Origin: CAZMSD01 sp964568855
GTDB taxonomy: Bacteria > CAIWAD01
Assembly: GCA_964568855.1 (NCBI GenBank)
Contig: CAZMSD010000008.1
Location: 1 to 64,000 of the forward strand
Length of the DNA: 64,000 bases
Reading direction: 5' to 3'
Position 1 is the first letter of the stretch. Every line of letters begins with the position of its first letter. The notes beneath the pieces were generated by a model. That model was given only the letters and a program-made list of their open reading frames with translations. It did no database searches and was not told the DNA's origin. Both the position numbers and the translations under genes were made by a program. Of the stretch, positions 36,801 through 44,629 are shown piece by piece.

Positions 36801-37019
36801 TTCCGAGAGCTTGGCTTCGAGTTCCTTGGTCACCAGGTTCTCCATGTCCTCCGGGCTGGTGCCGAAGTACATGGTGCTGACGATCACGTAGGGGATCGTG
36901 ACGTCGGGAGTGGATTCCCTGGGCAGGGTGATGTAGCTGCGCAGGCCGAAGAGTACGGCCATCACGATGATCGTGAAGACGGCCGGCTTGTTCTTCAGCG
37001 CATAGTCACTGATTCTCAT
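33897..37019 (-). CDS. RND-family efflux pump, inner-membrane permease
   Basis: A 1040-residue AcrB/SwrC-type proton-driven transporter with 12 predicted membrane helices and two large periplasmic loops. Family landmarks: N-terminal P-A-V-F-T-I-I-V-M, L-P-R-E-S-T-P-D-V-T-I-P in the first loop, and L-A-L-G-M-L-V-D-N-A-I-V-I-V-E-N in TM4. The proton-relay position equivalent to AcrB D407 is kept, and D408 is Asn, as in many other RND subgroups. The second half repeats the pattern (G-V-V-V-N-N-A-I-V-L-L-D-Y). It is the last gene of a TetR-TolC-MFP-RND cluster. Substrates are unknown. The gap 33765-33896 to the toxin gene shows no feature. Confidence 0.93.
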   Translation of the reverse strand: MRISDYALKNKPAVFTIIVMAVLFGLRSYITLPRESTPDVTIPYVIVSTMYFGTSPEDMENLVTKELEAKLSEIDKIEEMLSVSGEGTSTITLEFDPDEDVDDILAKVREKVDLAKPELPEDCEDPYISELNFSTWPILMINLSADYDLVRLKSVAEDIKDEIENIPGILDVDLQGGLEREVQVNVDPEKLRHYRLALADVQQAILGENLNIPGGNLEVGDYSYLLRVPGEIGSPGEIADFVVKADEHLPVYVRDLAEVVYGFKDPTSTSRMEGRPCITLSVSKRAGENIIRIADEVRGAIDGMIGQLPPTTRITYTGDHSKDIRMMVDELENGIINGLILVVLVLVFFLGLRTSTFVAVAIPLSMLISFIVLDTLGYTLNMVVLFSLILALGMLVDNAIVIVENIYRFMEEGRPPGEAAGRGVREVAWAVTASTATTLCAFFPMVFWPGVVGEFMKFLPITLIITLSCSLFVGLVINPVICAGLLKIKKRHVHTDRFSSSRFLMGYRRLLNWSLDHRLSVLGIAHLALVGIIALYFSFGTGVVFFPDIDPNMLFIDFELPSGSRLEATDEYVLKIEEQLPHWKNVETYVAQAGVSTSNFDFTPTGGPANKGRITVDMHDREYRHHSTWETLHEIRGITGDIAGAELVVEKLEEGPPTGKPVNIEIIGKDFGTLGGLSEGIIQRIKGVEGLVNLQSDYDRGKPEIRVRIDRERAAYLGVGTGMIGGVIRSAFSGAEAGTYREGDEDVDITVRLAEEHRRRVEDIEDLQLTIEEGDLVPLSSVASVELGTGLGGISHKDRDRVVTVSADVEGRLPNDALMEVQQVLADHELPRGYQLKYTGESEEQDEAEEFLSRAFIIALFAIGLVLVLQFHSLTTPMIIIFSVLLSLVGVFSGLLVTRIPFGIIMTGVGVISLAGVVVNNAIVLLDYTIQLRQRGLEKREAIVQAGITRLRPVLLTAATTILGLLPMATGVSFHFKKWEWITESDSSQWWSSMAVAVIFGLLLATLLTLVVVPVMYSLTDSVNSWLRRHFGHLVNIREA

Positions 37020-37097
37020 CGCGGGACTCGCTTCTCCTGGTCATGTATCACGCAGTACGGGCGGGCCGCTCTTCGCGAACCGGTCCGTCGGCCCGGG

Positions 37098-38201
37098 TCA
37101 GGGGCTTCCGACGATGCGCAGAGGCTGGCCCTCGACAAGGTCGCGGAAGCCGGTGATGACGAGGCTGTCGCCCGGCTCGAGACCTTCCAGGACTTCCACC
37201 CGTTCCTCGTCGCGGGCGCCAGTTGTCACACGACGGGCCGAGGCGCGGCCGTCCTCGGCCACGAAGACGAAGCGGTGGTCGGGGGCCTGCTGCACCACGG
37301 ACAGCGGCACGGCCAAGGCCGCGCGGCCGTCCCCGAGATCCAGCGCCACCTGGCAGACCATGCCCGGACGCAGGCGGCCGTCGCCCGAGAGCGTCACCTC
37401 CAGCGGCAGGCTCCGCGACCGGGAATCGAGGATCACGCCGACCCAGTGCACGAATCCCCGCTGCTCGATGCCCGCCTCGGGCACCCTGATCCGGGCCTCC
37501 ATCCCCTGCTTGACCCTGAGCGCCTGGTTCTCGGGCACCCCGCTGCGCACCTTTAGCGCTCCGGTCTGGACCAGCTGCAGCAGGGGCGACCCGGGCGCCA
37601 CCAGCTCACCGGTGTCCACGAAGCGCTCGGCCACGGTCCCGCCGAAGGGAGCCAGCACGAAGCAGTTCTCGAGGTCGATCCGAGCGTTGGCCAGCGCTGC
37701 CTCGGTCATGTCGAGCGCGTTACGGGCCTTGAGGTAGTCGTTGGCGCTGATGCCCTGCCCGTTGAGAAAGAGCTTCTCGGCCATTTTAAAATCGAGCAGC
37801 GCGTTCTCCTGCTGAGCCCCGGCCGCCGCCAGGGCGGCCTCAGCCCGGCGAGCGTCCACGACCATCAACGTGTCACCGCGTGAGACGCGACTGCCGCGGT
37901 CCGAGACGATCTCGCGCAGCACGCCCGCTGTTTCCGAGGAGATCACGGCGTCCTGCTCGGCGGCCACCTCTCCCACCAGGATCAGCCGGTTGGTGAAGCT
38001 GTCCTCCTCGAGCACCCGGATTTCCACGTTGACGCTTTTCTCGGCGCCGGAGGCGTTGACCGAGTCGCCGACGGGACCGTCCTCGGCCGCCTCGCCCGAT
38101 CCGCCGCAACCCGCAGCCAGCAGGATTCCCGCGACCACAATGGCGGCCGGCCAGAAACGGGCCTTCCGCTCGTGCCTGTGATACATACTTGCGTTTTCCA
38201 T
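37098..38201 (-). CDS. RND periplasmic adaptor (HlyD/AcrA-type) lipoprotein
   Basis: A 367-residue membrane-fusion protein. A lipobox (I-L-L-A-A-G-C) after a hydrophobic segment predicts lipid anchoring. It contains the lipoyl/barrel-sandwich halves (G-E-V-A-A-E-Q-D-A-V-I-S-S-E-T-A-G and F-V-L-A-P-F-G-G-T-V-A-E), an alpha-hairpin with K-A-R-N-A-L-D-M-T, and a beta-barrel (D-S-R-S-R-S-L-P-L-E-V). It bridges the pump to the outer-membrane channel encoded just upstream. ATG 38201 was chosen; an internal M6 is possible. Gaps to its neighbours are 33 and 78 bp. Confidence 0.92.
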   Translation of the reverse strand: MENASMYHRHERKARFWPAAIVVAGILLAAGCGGSGEAAEDGPVGDSVNASGAEKSVNVEIRVLEEDSFTNRLILVGEVAAEQDAVISSETAGVLREIVSDRGSRVSRGDTLMVVDARRAEAALAAAGAQQENALLDFKMAEKLFLNGQGISANDYLKARNALDMTEAALANARIDLENCFVLAPFGGTVAERFVDTGELVAPGSPLLQLVQTGALKVRSGVPENQALRVKQGMEARIRVPEAGIEQRGFVHWVGVILDSRSRSLPLEVTLSGDGRLRPGMVCQVALDLGDGRAALAVPLSVVQQAPDHRFVFVAEDGRASARRVTTGARDEERVEVLEGLEPGDSLVITGFRDLVEGQPLRIVGSP

Positions 38202-38234
38202 CTGCTTCGTCCGATTGTTGGGCCCGCGGAGGGC

Positions 38235-39728
38235 TCAGTTGTCGATGATCCGGACCGAATCCAGGTCGCCCGTGGCGTGCAGGAGTTCGATCCGCGCCCT
38301 CTGAAGCTCGAACCGGGCCTGCGCCAGGTTGACCCGCGCGGCCTTCATGGCGGTCCGCGCGTCGCGCAGTTCCAGCTCGCTGCCGCTGCCGCTTTCGCGG
38401 CGCATCTCCGCGATGCGCAGCCCTTCCTGGGCCGCTTCCACGTTGCGTTCCCAGGCCGCGAAGTCCAGACGGCGGCGCTGCAATTCATCCAGGGCCATGT
38501 CCACTTCCAGCCGAATCGCGTCCCTCAGCGTCGACAGGTCCTGCACCGCCTTGTCCAGGTCGGCGGCTCCCTTGCGGATCTTGCTGTGCGCCAGGAAGCC
38601 GGTGAACACGGGGATGCTCAGGCTGAGCCCGGCGTTCCAGCTGTTACGCCAGACGTCGTCCTGCTGGAAGAGGTCCCACTGGTTGGCCCGTTCGTAGTTG
38701 TAGAAGGCGGCCAGGGTGGGCCAGCGGGAGGCCTTGTAGACCTTGACCGCCTTGCGGTAGCCTTCCACGGCGTGTTCGGCCATGCGCGGCTCGGGCCGCA
38801 GCTCGAGGGCCCTGGCGCTGTATCGATCCAGAGCATCGTCGGCATCAGTGGAGGAAGCGTCGCCGGGAGCCGCCGCCCCGCCGTTCAGCGGCGGCAGCGA
38901 GGAGGGATCCAGCGCCGGCGAATCCAGGTCGAATCCGTGGATCACGATTTTCGTTCCCGCCGGCAGGTTGAGCATCAGGCGCAGCCCGGCTTCCGCCTGG
39001 CCGAGGCCGTCCTCGGCTTCCCGCAGCGCCGGAATCGAGTTCATGTACTCCACCTCGCTGCGCAGCAGGTCGTAGCGGCTCAGGCTGCCGATCTCGTGCA
39101 GCAGCCCGGCGTCCTCGAAGCGGGCCTTCGTCTGCTCGACGATCTCGCGGTTCAGCGCCACCAGGTCGCGCAGCATGTCCAGCCGCGAGTAGTCCGCCAG
39201 GAAGTCGCGGGTCAGCGTGATGCGCCGCTGCCGCAGGGAGCTCTCGGACACGCGCCGGTAGCTGCGTGATACACCGATGGCGTTGAAGACCGATCCGGAG
39301 AACAGGAGTTGACTGACTGAGAAGGAGCCCTTGTAGTTCTTCTCGGCGGATGTCAGCAGCTCTGTGGGGCCTGTCGGTGCTCCCGCGCTGTCCGCCTCGA
39401 AGGGATTCTCGAAGGTCTGGACATTGCCCAGGTAGGTGCCCGAGAAGTCCAGCTGGACTTGCGGCAGGGCGCTCGAGGAGGCCTCCAGGACGTCCATCCT
39501 GGCCTTCTCCCAGTCGGCCAGGTTCTTGCGGTAATCGCGGTTGTGCTCCAGCAGGTAGTCCACCGCCTCGGACACCGGACGATCGAAGAGTTGCGGCGAG
39601 GGATCGCCCGCAGTCGCTGCGCCGCCCGGCCTGCCTGAAATTACCACGACGAAGCCCAGCAGGGCCTTTGAGATCCACCGCGACGGCGCGCCGCGACGGC
39701 GCGGCGGGACCTCACTGAAACAGGTCAT
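38235..39728 (-). CDS. TolC-family outer-membrane efflux channel
   Basis: A 497-residue protein with a signal peptide after an arginine-rich start and two internally similar TolC/OEP halves rich in long helices. The first half has L-E-H-N-R-D-Y-R-K-N-L-A-D-W-E-K-A-R and Q-L-L-F-S-G-S-V-F-N-A-I-G. The second has L-S-I-P-V-F-T-G-F-L-A-H-S-K-I and A-A-R-V-N-L-A-Q-A-R-F-E-L. It forms the exit duct of the RND system. A GGAGG ribosome site lies just before the ATG. The 110-bp gap to the tetR gene contains one GTATTAC site. Confidence 0.92.
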   Translation of the reverse strand: MTCFSEVPPRRRGAPSRWISKALLGFVVVISGRPGGAATAGDPSPQLFDRPVSEAVDYLLEHNRDYRKNLADWEKARMDVLEASSSALPQVQLDFSGTYLGNVQTFENPFEADSAGAPTGPTELLTSAEKNYKGSFSVSQLLFSGSVFNAIGVSRSYRRVSESSLRQRRITLTRDFLADYSRLDMLRDLVALNREIVEQTKARFEDAGLLHEIGSLSRYDLLRSEVEYMNSIPALREAEDGLGQAEAGLRLMLNLPAGTKIVIHGFDLDSPALDPSSLPPLNGGAAAPGDASSTDADDALDRYSARALELRPEPRMAEHAVEGYRKAVKVYKASRWPTLAAFYNYERANQWDLFQQDDVWRNSWNAGLSLSIPVFTGFLAHSKIRKGAADLDKAVQDLSTLRDAIRLEVDMALDELQRRRLDFAAWERNVEAAQEGLRIAEMRRESGSGSELELRDARTAMKAARVNLAQARFELQRARIELLHATGDLDSVRIIDN

Positions 39729-39838
39729 TGCCCCTCCACACGCGTTGATCCGCCTTCGTCCGTATTACCAGTGGACCGATTCACATGATCTGACGGGTTC
39801 TGTTCGCGTACAGACAGTTTTGCGACAAGCACAACCCA

Positions 39839-40462
39839 TCATTCCATGCAAATCGGTCCACTTTGCGTCCGGCTGCGGATGCCGTCGAACAGGATATCCA
39901 GCAGCTGTTCCATGAATGTCTCGATGTCGATCTTGACGAAGTGATGCCGCCGGTTGTGAATGTGGATGTGGAAGAAGGAGACGATGATCGAAACCGCCGC
40001 CGCGGTGTCGATGTCGCCGCGGAACTCCCCGCGCCGGATGCCCTCGGCGATCAGTCCGCCCAGCGCCTCGTCGGCCACCAGGTGCCGCTGGCGGCAGGAC
40101 TCCTCGTCGTCGATGGCCATTTCCGGCGGCAGGCCCAGATCGGGATCGCGGGCGATGAAACGCGATAGCACGGGAAAATTGTCGATATCCCGCACGAAGG
40201 TCCGGACGAGACGCCGGAGTTTATCCGTGGGGGAATCGTCCTCGCCCACCACATGGCGGATGTTCTCAAGCACTTCCATCCGGTTGCGGTCGATCACCCG
40301 GCGGAAGATGTCTTCCTTGCTCTTGAAGTACAGATAGAAACTGCCCTTGGCCAGGCCCACGTCGCTGACTATATCATCGATGACCGTCCGCTTGTATCCG
40401 TAATGCGCGAAGCGTTTTTCCGCGGCGTCGAGGATCTGCTGTTTTCGTTCGGTGTTCGACAT
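39839..40462 (-). CDS. TetR-family repressor of the efflux operon
   Basis: A 207-residue regulator. The N-terminal HTH reads R-F-A-H-Y-G-Y-K-R-T-V-I-D-D-I-V-S-D-V-G-L-A-K-G-S-F-Y-L-Y-F, followed by a ligand-binding helical domain ending in a TetR_C-like region. It is the first gene of the minus-strand cluster and is likely to repress itself and the three pump genes until a ligand binds. No strong ribosome site is visible, so the start could be leaderless or slightly different. Confidence 0.9.
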   Translation of the reverse strand: MSNTERKQQILDAAEKRFAHYGYKRTVIDDIVSDVGLAKGSFYLYFKSKEDIFRRVIDRNRMEVLENIRHVVGEDDSPTDKLRRLVRTFVRDIDNFPVLSRFIARDPDLGLPPEMAIDDEESCRQRHLVADEALGGLIAEGIRRGEFRGDIDTAAAVSIIVSFFHIHIHNRRHHFVKIDIETFMEQLLDILFDGIRSRTQSGPICME

Positions 40463-40494
40463 GTGGTTCTGAACGACTGACTGAAAGGATTCAT

Positions 40495-40512
40495 TTGGTC
40501 ATATTGGTCACA
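40495..40512. promoter_or_regulatory. Tandem 9-bp repeats in the tetR upstream region
   Basis: TTGGTCATA (40495-40503) is directly followed by TTGGTCACA (40504-40512), and a partial third copy (TAGTCAGG) follows. They lie 33-50 bp upstream of the tetR start, where an operator would be expected. TetR operators are usually inverted repeats, so the assignment is tentative. Confidence 0.35.
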
Positions 40513-40645
40513 TAGTCAGGAAATGTCGAGGAAATGTCAAGAGGAATTTCTACTGAATGGTTCGAATCAAACTCCGCTCTAAACGGGCAGTCGTGAAACT
40601 CAGACGTACTTGACTGCCAATTTTACAGTGAGTTACTTCTCAACA

Positions 40646-40674
40646 TTGACAAACAACAAGCTTGTTGTTATCAT
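40646..40674 (+). promoter_or_regulatory. Strong promoter with a perfect palindrome as its spacer
   Basis: TTGACA (40646-40651), 17-bp spacer, TATCAT (40669-40674). This is the best sigma-70-type promoter in the window. The 18-bp perfect palindrome AACAACAAGCTTGTTGTT (40652-40669) fills the spacer exactly, ending on the first base of the -10. A protein bound there would block RNA polymerase. Confidence 0.65.
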
Positions 40675-40685
40675 TGTGGATAGAA

Positions 40686-40703
40686 AACAACAGCCTTGTT
40701 GTT
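40686..40703 (+). promoter_or_regulatory. Second copy of the palindromic operator
   Basis: AACAACAGCCTTGTTGTT repeats the spacer palindrome with two changes near the centre, 34 bp downstream (about three helical turns). Both copies are followed by ATCA. It lies just after the expected transcription start near 40681, so the two sites look like a pair of co-operative repressor sites controlling the NTPase genes. Confidence 0.55.
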
Positions 40704-40726
40704 ATCAAGTGTCGGAGCATATTTGC

Positions 40727-41968
40727 ATGAATACAAAGATGATGAAAGTCAGAAGCATCGCGGGCGGTGTACCTGAACCGCATGAACTGGTCGGACGGGA
40801 TCACACCATCAGCTTCATTTGGGACCAACTGCGGGGAAACAATGTGCTCTTGGTGGCTCCACGGCGGTTCGGAAAAACCGGCGTCATGGGGCACCTCTTG
40901 AAACGGCCCCGGCAGGGTTATATCCCCGTCTACTTGGAAGTGGAGGAGTATCACGATCCCGAACGTTTCGCGGCCGCGCTGATCGCCTCCCTGCTCGAGC
41001 AAGATAAACTCCGGAAACTGATCGCCGGGATGAAGAACCTGCCCGGCAAGCTACTTGACTTCATCAATACCCACGTTCAATCCGTCAAGACGGAAGCGCT
41101 GGAGATCGAACTGCGCGATTTCATAAAGGACTCCTGGGACAGCTTGACCCGTGCGCTGGTCCTCGAGATGGAAAAAGCCGAGGACACGATTCTCTTTATC
41201 GTTGACGAGTTTCCGCAGCTGATCGATAACATCGCCCGCCGGCATGATGAAGACGCCGCCAGGAGCTTCGTGCAGTGGTTTCGCGCCCTGAGGATGAGGC
41301 AGAAGGATGTATTACGTCGTTATCGTTTCTTGCTTAGCGGTTCCACCAGTGTGGACATGATCCTGCGACGCCTGGACGTACCCGACAAGTTGAATGATTT
41401 CTTTCGCGTGCCCATCGAGGCGATCAGCATGGATGCCGCACGCGCCCTTCTGGAGGGCTTGTCCGAAACGTATTCGCTTCGTTTCACGAATGAGGGTCGT
41501 GAAGAACTGCTCAGACTGATCTCGCCGCCGGTTCCCTACTTCCTTCAACTGTTCGTAGCGCAGATACGGATGGAAGGACACCTTGTAGACGAAGAACTCG
41601 GAGTGGAGGACATTCAGGACCTGTATCACCGCCGCGTACTCGGCCCCACCTGCCGAGCATATTTCGATTTCTACCGCCAGCGCCTGAAGCGATATGGAGA
41701 ACCGGGTCGAAGAGCGGCCATGGCGATCCTGCAGGAGGTCGCCAATTCTCCCGCCAGGAGGGTCTCAAACAGCGTCCTGTTCGACGTGTACCGCAAGGCT
41801 CGGAAGAGCGGCGAATCAAGTTTTGAGTTCGACGATATCATGGCCGACTTGGAAACGGATTGCTACGTCGTGCTCGATCCACGAACCAACGAATTCGGCT
41901 TTCTGCTAACCGTGATGCGGGATTGGTGGAAGCGGTACTACAGGACGGTGGTGCCAAAGAGTAAGTAG
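40727..41968 (+). CDS. P-loop NTPase, archaeal-type ATPase (COG1672-like), first of a pair
   Basis: A 413-residue protein. Walker A is V-A-P-R-R-F-G-K-T-G and Walker B is I-L-F-I-V-D-E-F-P-Q-L. A sensor-like L-L-S-G-S-T-S-V strand follows, then a helical lid, a winged-helix-like region and a C-terminal F-L-L-T-V-M-R-D-W-W-K-R-Y-Y motif common at the end of ATPase_2-type proteins. The ATG at 40727 was chosen because the promoter and both operator palindromes lie within the longer open frame (from 40610). Only 12 bp separate it from the second NTPase gene. Family members are often orphan signal-transduction or defence-linked ATPases; the specific role is unknown. Confidence 0.7.
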   Translation: MNTKMMKVRSIAGGVPEPHELVGRDHTISFIWDQLRGNNVLLVAPRRFGKTGVMGHLLKRPRQGYIPVYLEVEEYHDPERFAAALIASLLEQDKLRKLIAGMKNLPGKLLDFINTHVQSVKTEALEIELRDFIKDSWDSLTRALVLEMEKAEDTILFIVDEFPQLIDNIARRHDEDAARSFVQWFRALRMRQKDVLRRYRFLLSGSTSVDMILRRLDVPDKLNDFFRVPIEAISMDAARALLEGLSETYSLRFTNEGREELLRLISPPVPYFLQLFVAQIRMEGHLVDEELGVEDIQDLYHRRVLGPTCRAYFDFYRQRLKRYGEPGRRAAMAILQEVANSPARRVSNSVLFDVYRKARKSGESSFEFDDIMADLETDCYVVLDPRTNEFGFLLTVMRDWWKRYYRTVVPKSK

Positions 41969-41980
41969 GAGTATGAACCA

Positions 41981-44482
41981 GTGGCCTATGCTCAATTGAC
42001 TTACGACCCCTGGGACATGCCTAGGGAAGAGCGGCAGGCGGTTTTCGTCGGACGGGAAAACCTGCTCCGGCAGCTTGTTACCGCCGTTGAGGAGCAACAG
42101 GACCACCAAACGGTTCAGCACTACCTGGTCCTGGGTCCCCGGGGAATCGGTAAGACGACCATACTCCTGACCTTGAGGGACAGGATCCAAGACGACGCTG
42201 CTTTGTCGGAAAACTGGTTCTGCGTTCAACTCAGGGAGGAGGAGTATTACATCCGCACCTTGCGCGACCTGCTCGATCTCACGCTGCAAGGTTTGGCGGA
42301 GGACGAGGAACTGTCCGAAGCGGAGGATCTGCTCGCTCAAGTGCATGAAGAACGCGACGACGAGAAGAGCCTGGCCATCGCCATAGACGGACTGCGTAGT
42401 ATTTGTGAGACACGACGGAAACGCATTCTGCTCTTGATCGACAACTTCGACCGTCTTTTCCCATTGAAACCCGGCGGCCACAGAAAGAAGCTGCCCTCGG
42501 AAAACCAATACCGCGCCTTTCGGAAGCTCCTCAGTACGGACGGTTTTCTCATGGTGGTGGGAGCCTCGGTGCGGCTCTTCGAGGAAATCGCAGCCTACGA
42601 TCAGGCCTTCTTCAACTTCTTCTGCCCCATTGAAATCCCCTATCTCACCGATGATGAGATACATCTGCTGTTGCAGAAACGCGCACGCGCGGAATTGAAT
42701 CACGCCTTCCTTCGGAAACTGGAGGGGCTGCGGGACCAGGTGCGCGCCGTCACTTTCATGACGGGCGGCAACCCGCGCCTGGTGCTGCTGCTCTACGACG
42801 TCCTGCGCCAGCGCGAGCTGCGGACAGTCGTGCAGTCCCTGCGGGAGACCGTCAGCGGCCTGACGCCCATGCTCAAACATATCATGGACGACATGCCGCG
42901 ACAGCAGAGCAAGACGCTCGACGCGCTCGTTCGTTTAGGCGAGGGGACTTCGCCGAGTAGCATCGCCGAGCACTCGCGCCTGCCTCTGAACGTCGTAACC
43001 ACACAGCTCGGCCGACTGAAGGATGCACGTTTCGTGGTGGTCGAGGGCGGCGGCAAGGGCAGGCCGGCGGCCTACCGGATCGCCGATCCAATGTTCCGTA
43101 CCTGGTACCAGATGCGCTATCTGCGACCCGCGGGCCGGCGCATCGAACTCTTCGTGGAATTCCTCCGGGCCTTGTTCTCGACTGAGGAACGAAGGAAACT
43201 GATCGAAGAGCGTTGGCAAGACAAACGTGAGAGCCCGGGGACGAGCCGTGCTTTCGGGGCCACGGACGCTCTCCTGGGAATGGAGTATTACATCGCCAGT
43301 CTGGAGGATCAGCAGGAACAGAGGAAGCAGTTCAACCGTCTGGCCGATCGAATCATGGAATATGGTGATACACGGGAAGCTGCCCTATTGCTGGCTGAAA
43401 ACACGGCCCCCGCCGACTCGTCGACGGCGGAGTACGAATCGGCGGGTTACATGGCGCTTGGCGATCGGCTGCTGGAAAAGGGGGAATTGGAAAGGGCGAT
43501 TGAGATCTACCGGGAGGCATTGCGGAAGAACTCTGAGAATGTAGAAGCACGCACGGGTTTGGGAGTTGCGCTTGGTCAATCAGGCGAGCACGAAAAAGCG
43601 ATGGAGGAGTTCGATGCACTTGTGAGTACGACGAAACTAGAACAACCTTTGCTTTGCACAGCCCATGTAAATCGGGGTTTAAGTAAGTACCTGCTCGGTG
43701 ATACCGAGGGGGCGATCGCCGATTACACAGCGGTCGTGGATTTGCCGGGAGCTCTGCCCGGTCTGGTGGCTAAGGCGCTTTTCAATCGTGGCCTTTGCAT
43801 GGGTCAACTCGGTGACATCGAAGGAGCGATCTCCGATTATTGCACGGTTGTGAGTATTCCTGGCGCCTTGCCAGAGCACATAGTCAAGGCACTTGTTTGT
43901 TGCGGTATTCAGCTTGAAGACGATGGAGATCATGAAGGAGCCTTGCAAGAGGTCGAAAAAGCACTCCTAGTCGATGGCGTCCCAAGACGACATAGTAGTT
44001 ACGCTCTATTCTATCGAGCGCATTTACTTGAAAAATTAAGCAAGACCACGGATTCTAACCGCGACTTCACTCAATGCGCGGAATCAGGAGCAGACATCAC
44101 AGTAGTCCATGCTTCCGTTGAAGCGCTTGTGAGGATTGCTCTGCAAGAGGAACATCAGGAGGAAGCGATTTCATGGATGTCACGTCTTTGCCAACTGGAA
44201 CCTGCCGACACGACAATCGAGCAGCGACTTGAGTTTCGTATAGGACTTGTCACCACGGCTGCAAGAGAGGCGTCGCTGCGAGCCGCCGAGTCAATCTTGG
44301 ACGCTCTGTTGGCAAGTGATGAGCCGGAGGTTCGCGAGAGAATCGCCTTCCTGAAGCCGGCCATCTCGTTTGCCGGAGGCGACGACGAGCACGCGATTGC
44401 ATCGTTGCCGCAGGAAGAGCAGGAAATCGCCAGGCGGATCGCCGCCTCGCTTACTCAGGAGAAATCCGACCGATCTGATTGA
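41981..44482 (+). CDS. STAND-like NTPase with winged helix and C-terminal TPR array
   Basis: An 833-residue protein. Residues about 20-330 are a P-loop NTPase: F-V-G-R-E-N entry motif, Walker A G-P-R-G-I-G-K-T-T, Walker B I-L-L-L-I-D-N-F-D, and sensor M-V-V-G-A-S-V-R. Residues about 310-370 read as a winged helix (S-S-I-A-E-H-S-R-L-P-L-N-V-V-T-T-Q-L-G-R-L). Then A-D-P-M-F-R-T-W-Y-Q-M-R-Y is followed by several TPR-like repeats (Y-M-A-L-G-D-R-L-L-E-K-G-E-L-E-R-A-I-E-I-Y). NTPase-wHTH-TPR is the layout of STAND switches, including MalT-type regulators and prokaryotic NLR-like defence proteins. The start is GTG 41981 with AGGAG 9 bp before. The last ~700 bp are visibly less GC-rich than neighbouring genes. 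Function unknown. Confidence 0.75.
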   Translation: MAYAQLTYDPWDMPREERQAVFVGRENLLRQLVTAVEEQQDHQTVQHYLVLGPRGIGKTTILLTLRDRIQDDAALSENWFCVQLREEEYYIRTLRDLLDLTLQGLAEDEELSEAEDLLAQVHEERDDEKSLAIAIDGLRSICETRRKRILLLIDNFDRLFPLKPGGHRKKLPSENQYRAFRKLLSTDGFLMVVGASVRLFEEIAAYDQAFFNFFCPIEIPYLTDDEIHLLLQKRARAELNHAFLRKLEGLRDQVRAVTFMTGGNPRLVLLLYDVLRQRELRTVVQSLRETVSGLTPMLKHIMDDMPRQQSKTLDALVRLGEGTSPSSIAEHSRLPLNVVTTQLGRLKDARFVVVEGGGKGRPAAYRIADPMFRTWYQMRYLRPAGRRIELFVEFLRALFSTEERRKLIEERWQDKRESPGTSRAFGATDALLGMEYYIASLEDQQEQRKQFNRLADRIMEYGDTREAALLLAENTAPADSSTAEYESAGYMALGDRLLEKGELERAIEIYREALRKNSENVEARTGLGVALGQSGEHEKAMEEFDALVSTTKLEQPLLCTAHVNRGLSKYLLGDTEGAIADYTAVVDLPGALPGLVAKALFNRGLCMGQLGDIEGAISDYCTVVSIPGALPEHIVKALVCCGIQLEDDGDHEGALQEVEKALLVDGVPRRHSSYALFYRAHLLEKLSKTTDSNRDFTQCAESGADITVVHASVEALVRIALQEEHQEEAISWMSRLCQLEPADTTIEQRLEFRIGLVTTAAREASLRAAESILDALLASDEPEVRERIAFLKPAISFAGGDDEHAIASLPQEEQEIARRIAASLTQEKSDRSD

Positions 44483-44517
44483 CAGTGTATAGACAGTCTG
44501 GCGAACGCAGAATGAAA

Positions 44518-44549
44518 CCGACCGTCGCTCGTTCGGAAACGACGGTCGG
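44518..44549 (-). terminator. Terminator between the NTPase operon and the SBBP gene
   Basis: CCGACCGTCG (44518-44527) and CGACGGTCGG (44540-44549) form a perfect 10-bp stem around a 12-nt loop. On the minus strand it is followed by TTTCATTC, so it best terminates the minus-strand gene ending at 44630. It may also stop plus-strand transcripts. Confidence 0.65.
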
Positions 44550-44629
44550 TGTGGAGATCCTCATTCGATGGAGTGTACTTCAGCGTTTGGCAGTCAAAGG
44601 AATGGATATCGCCGGATTCCCGGTTCTCT

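Noticed and set aside
40559..40569. GGTTCGAATC as the T-arm of a tRNA
   Set aside because: No acceptor, D or anticodon stems can be formed around it, and no other tRNA signal was seen in the window.
40610..40726. ATG-type start at 40610 for the first NTPase gene
   Set aside because: The -35/-10 promoter and both palindromes lie inside this stretch, so translation must begin downstream, most likely at 40727.
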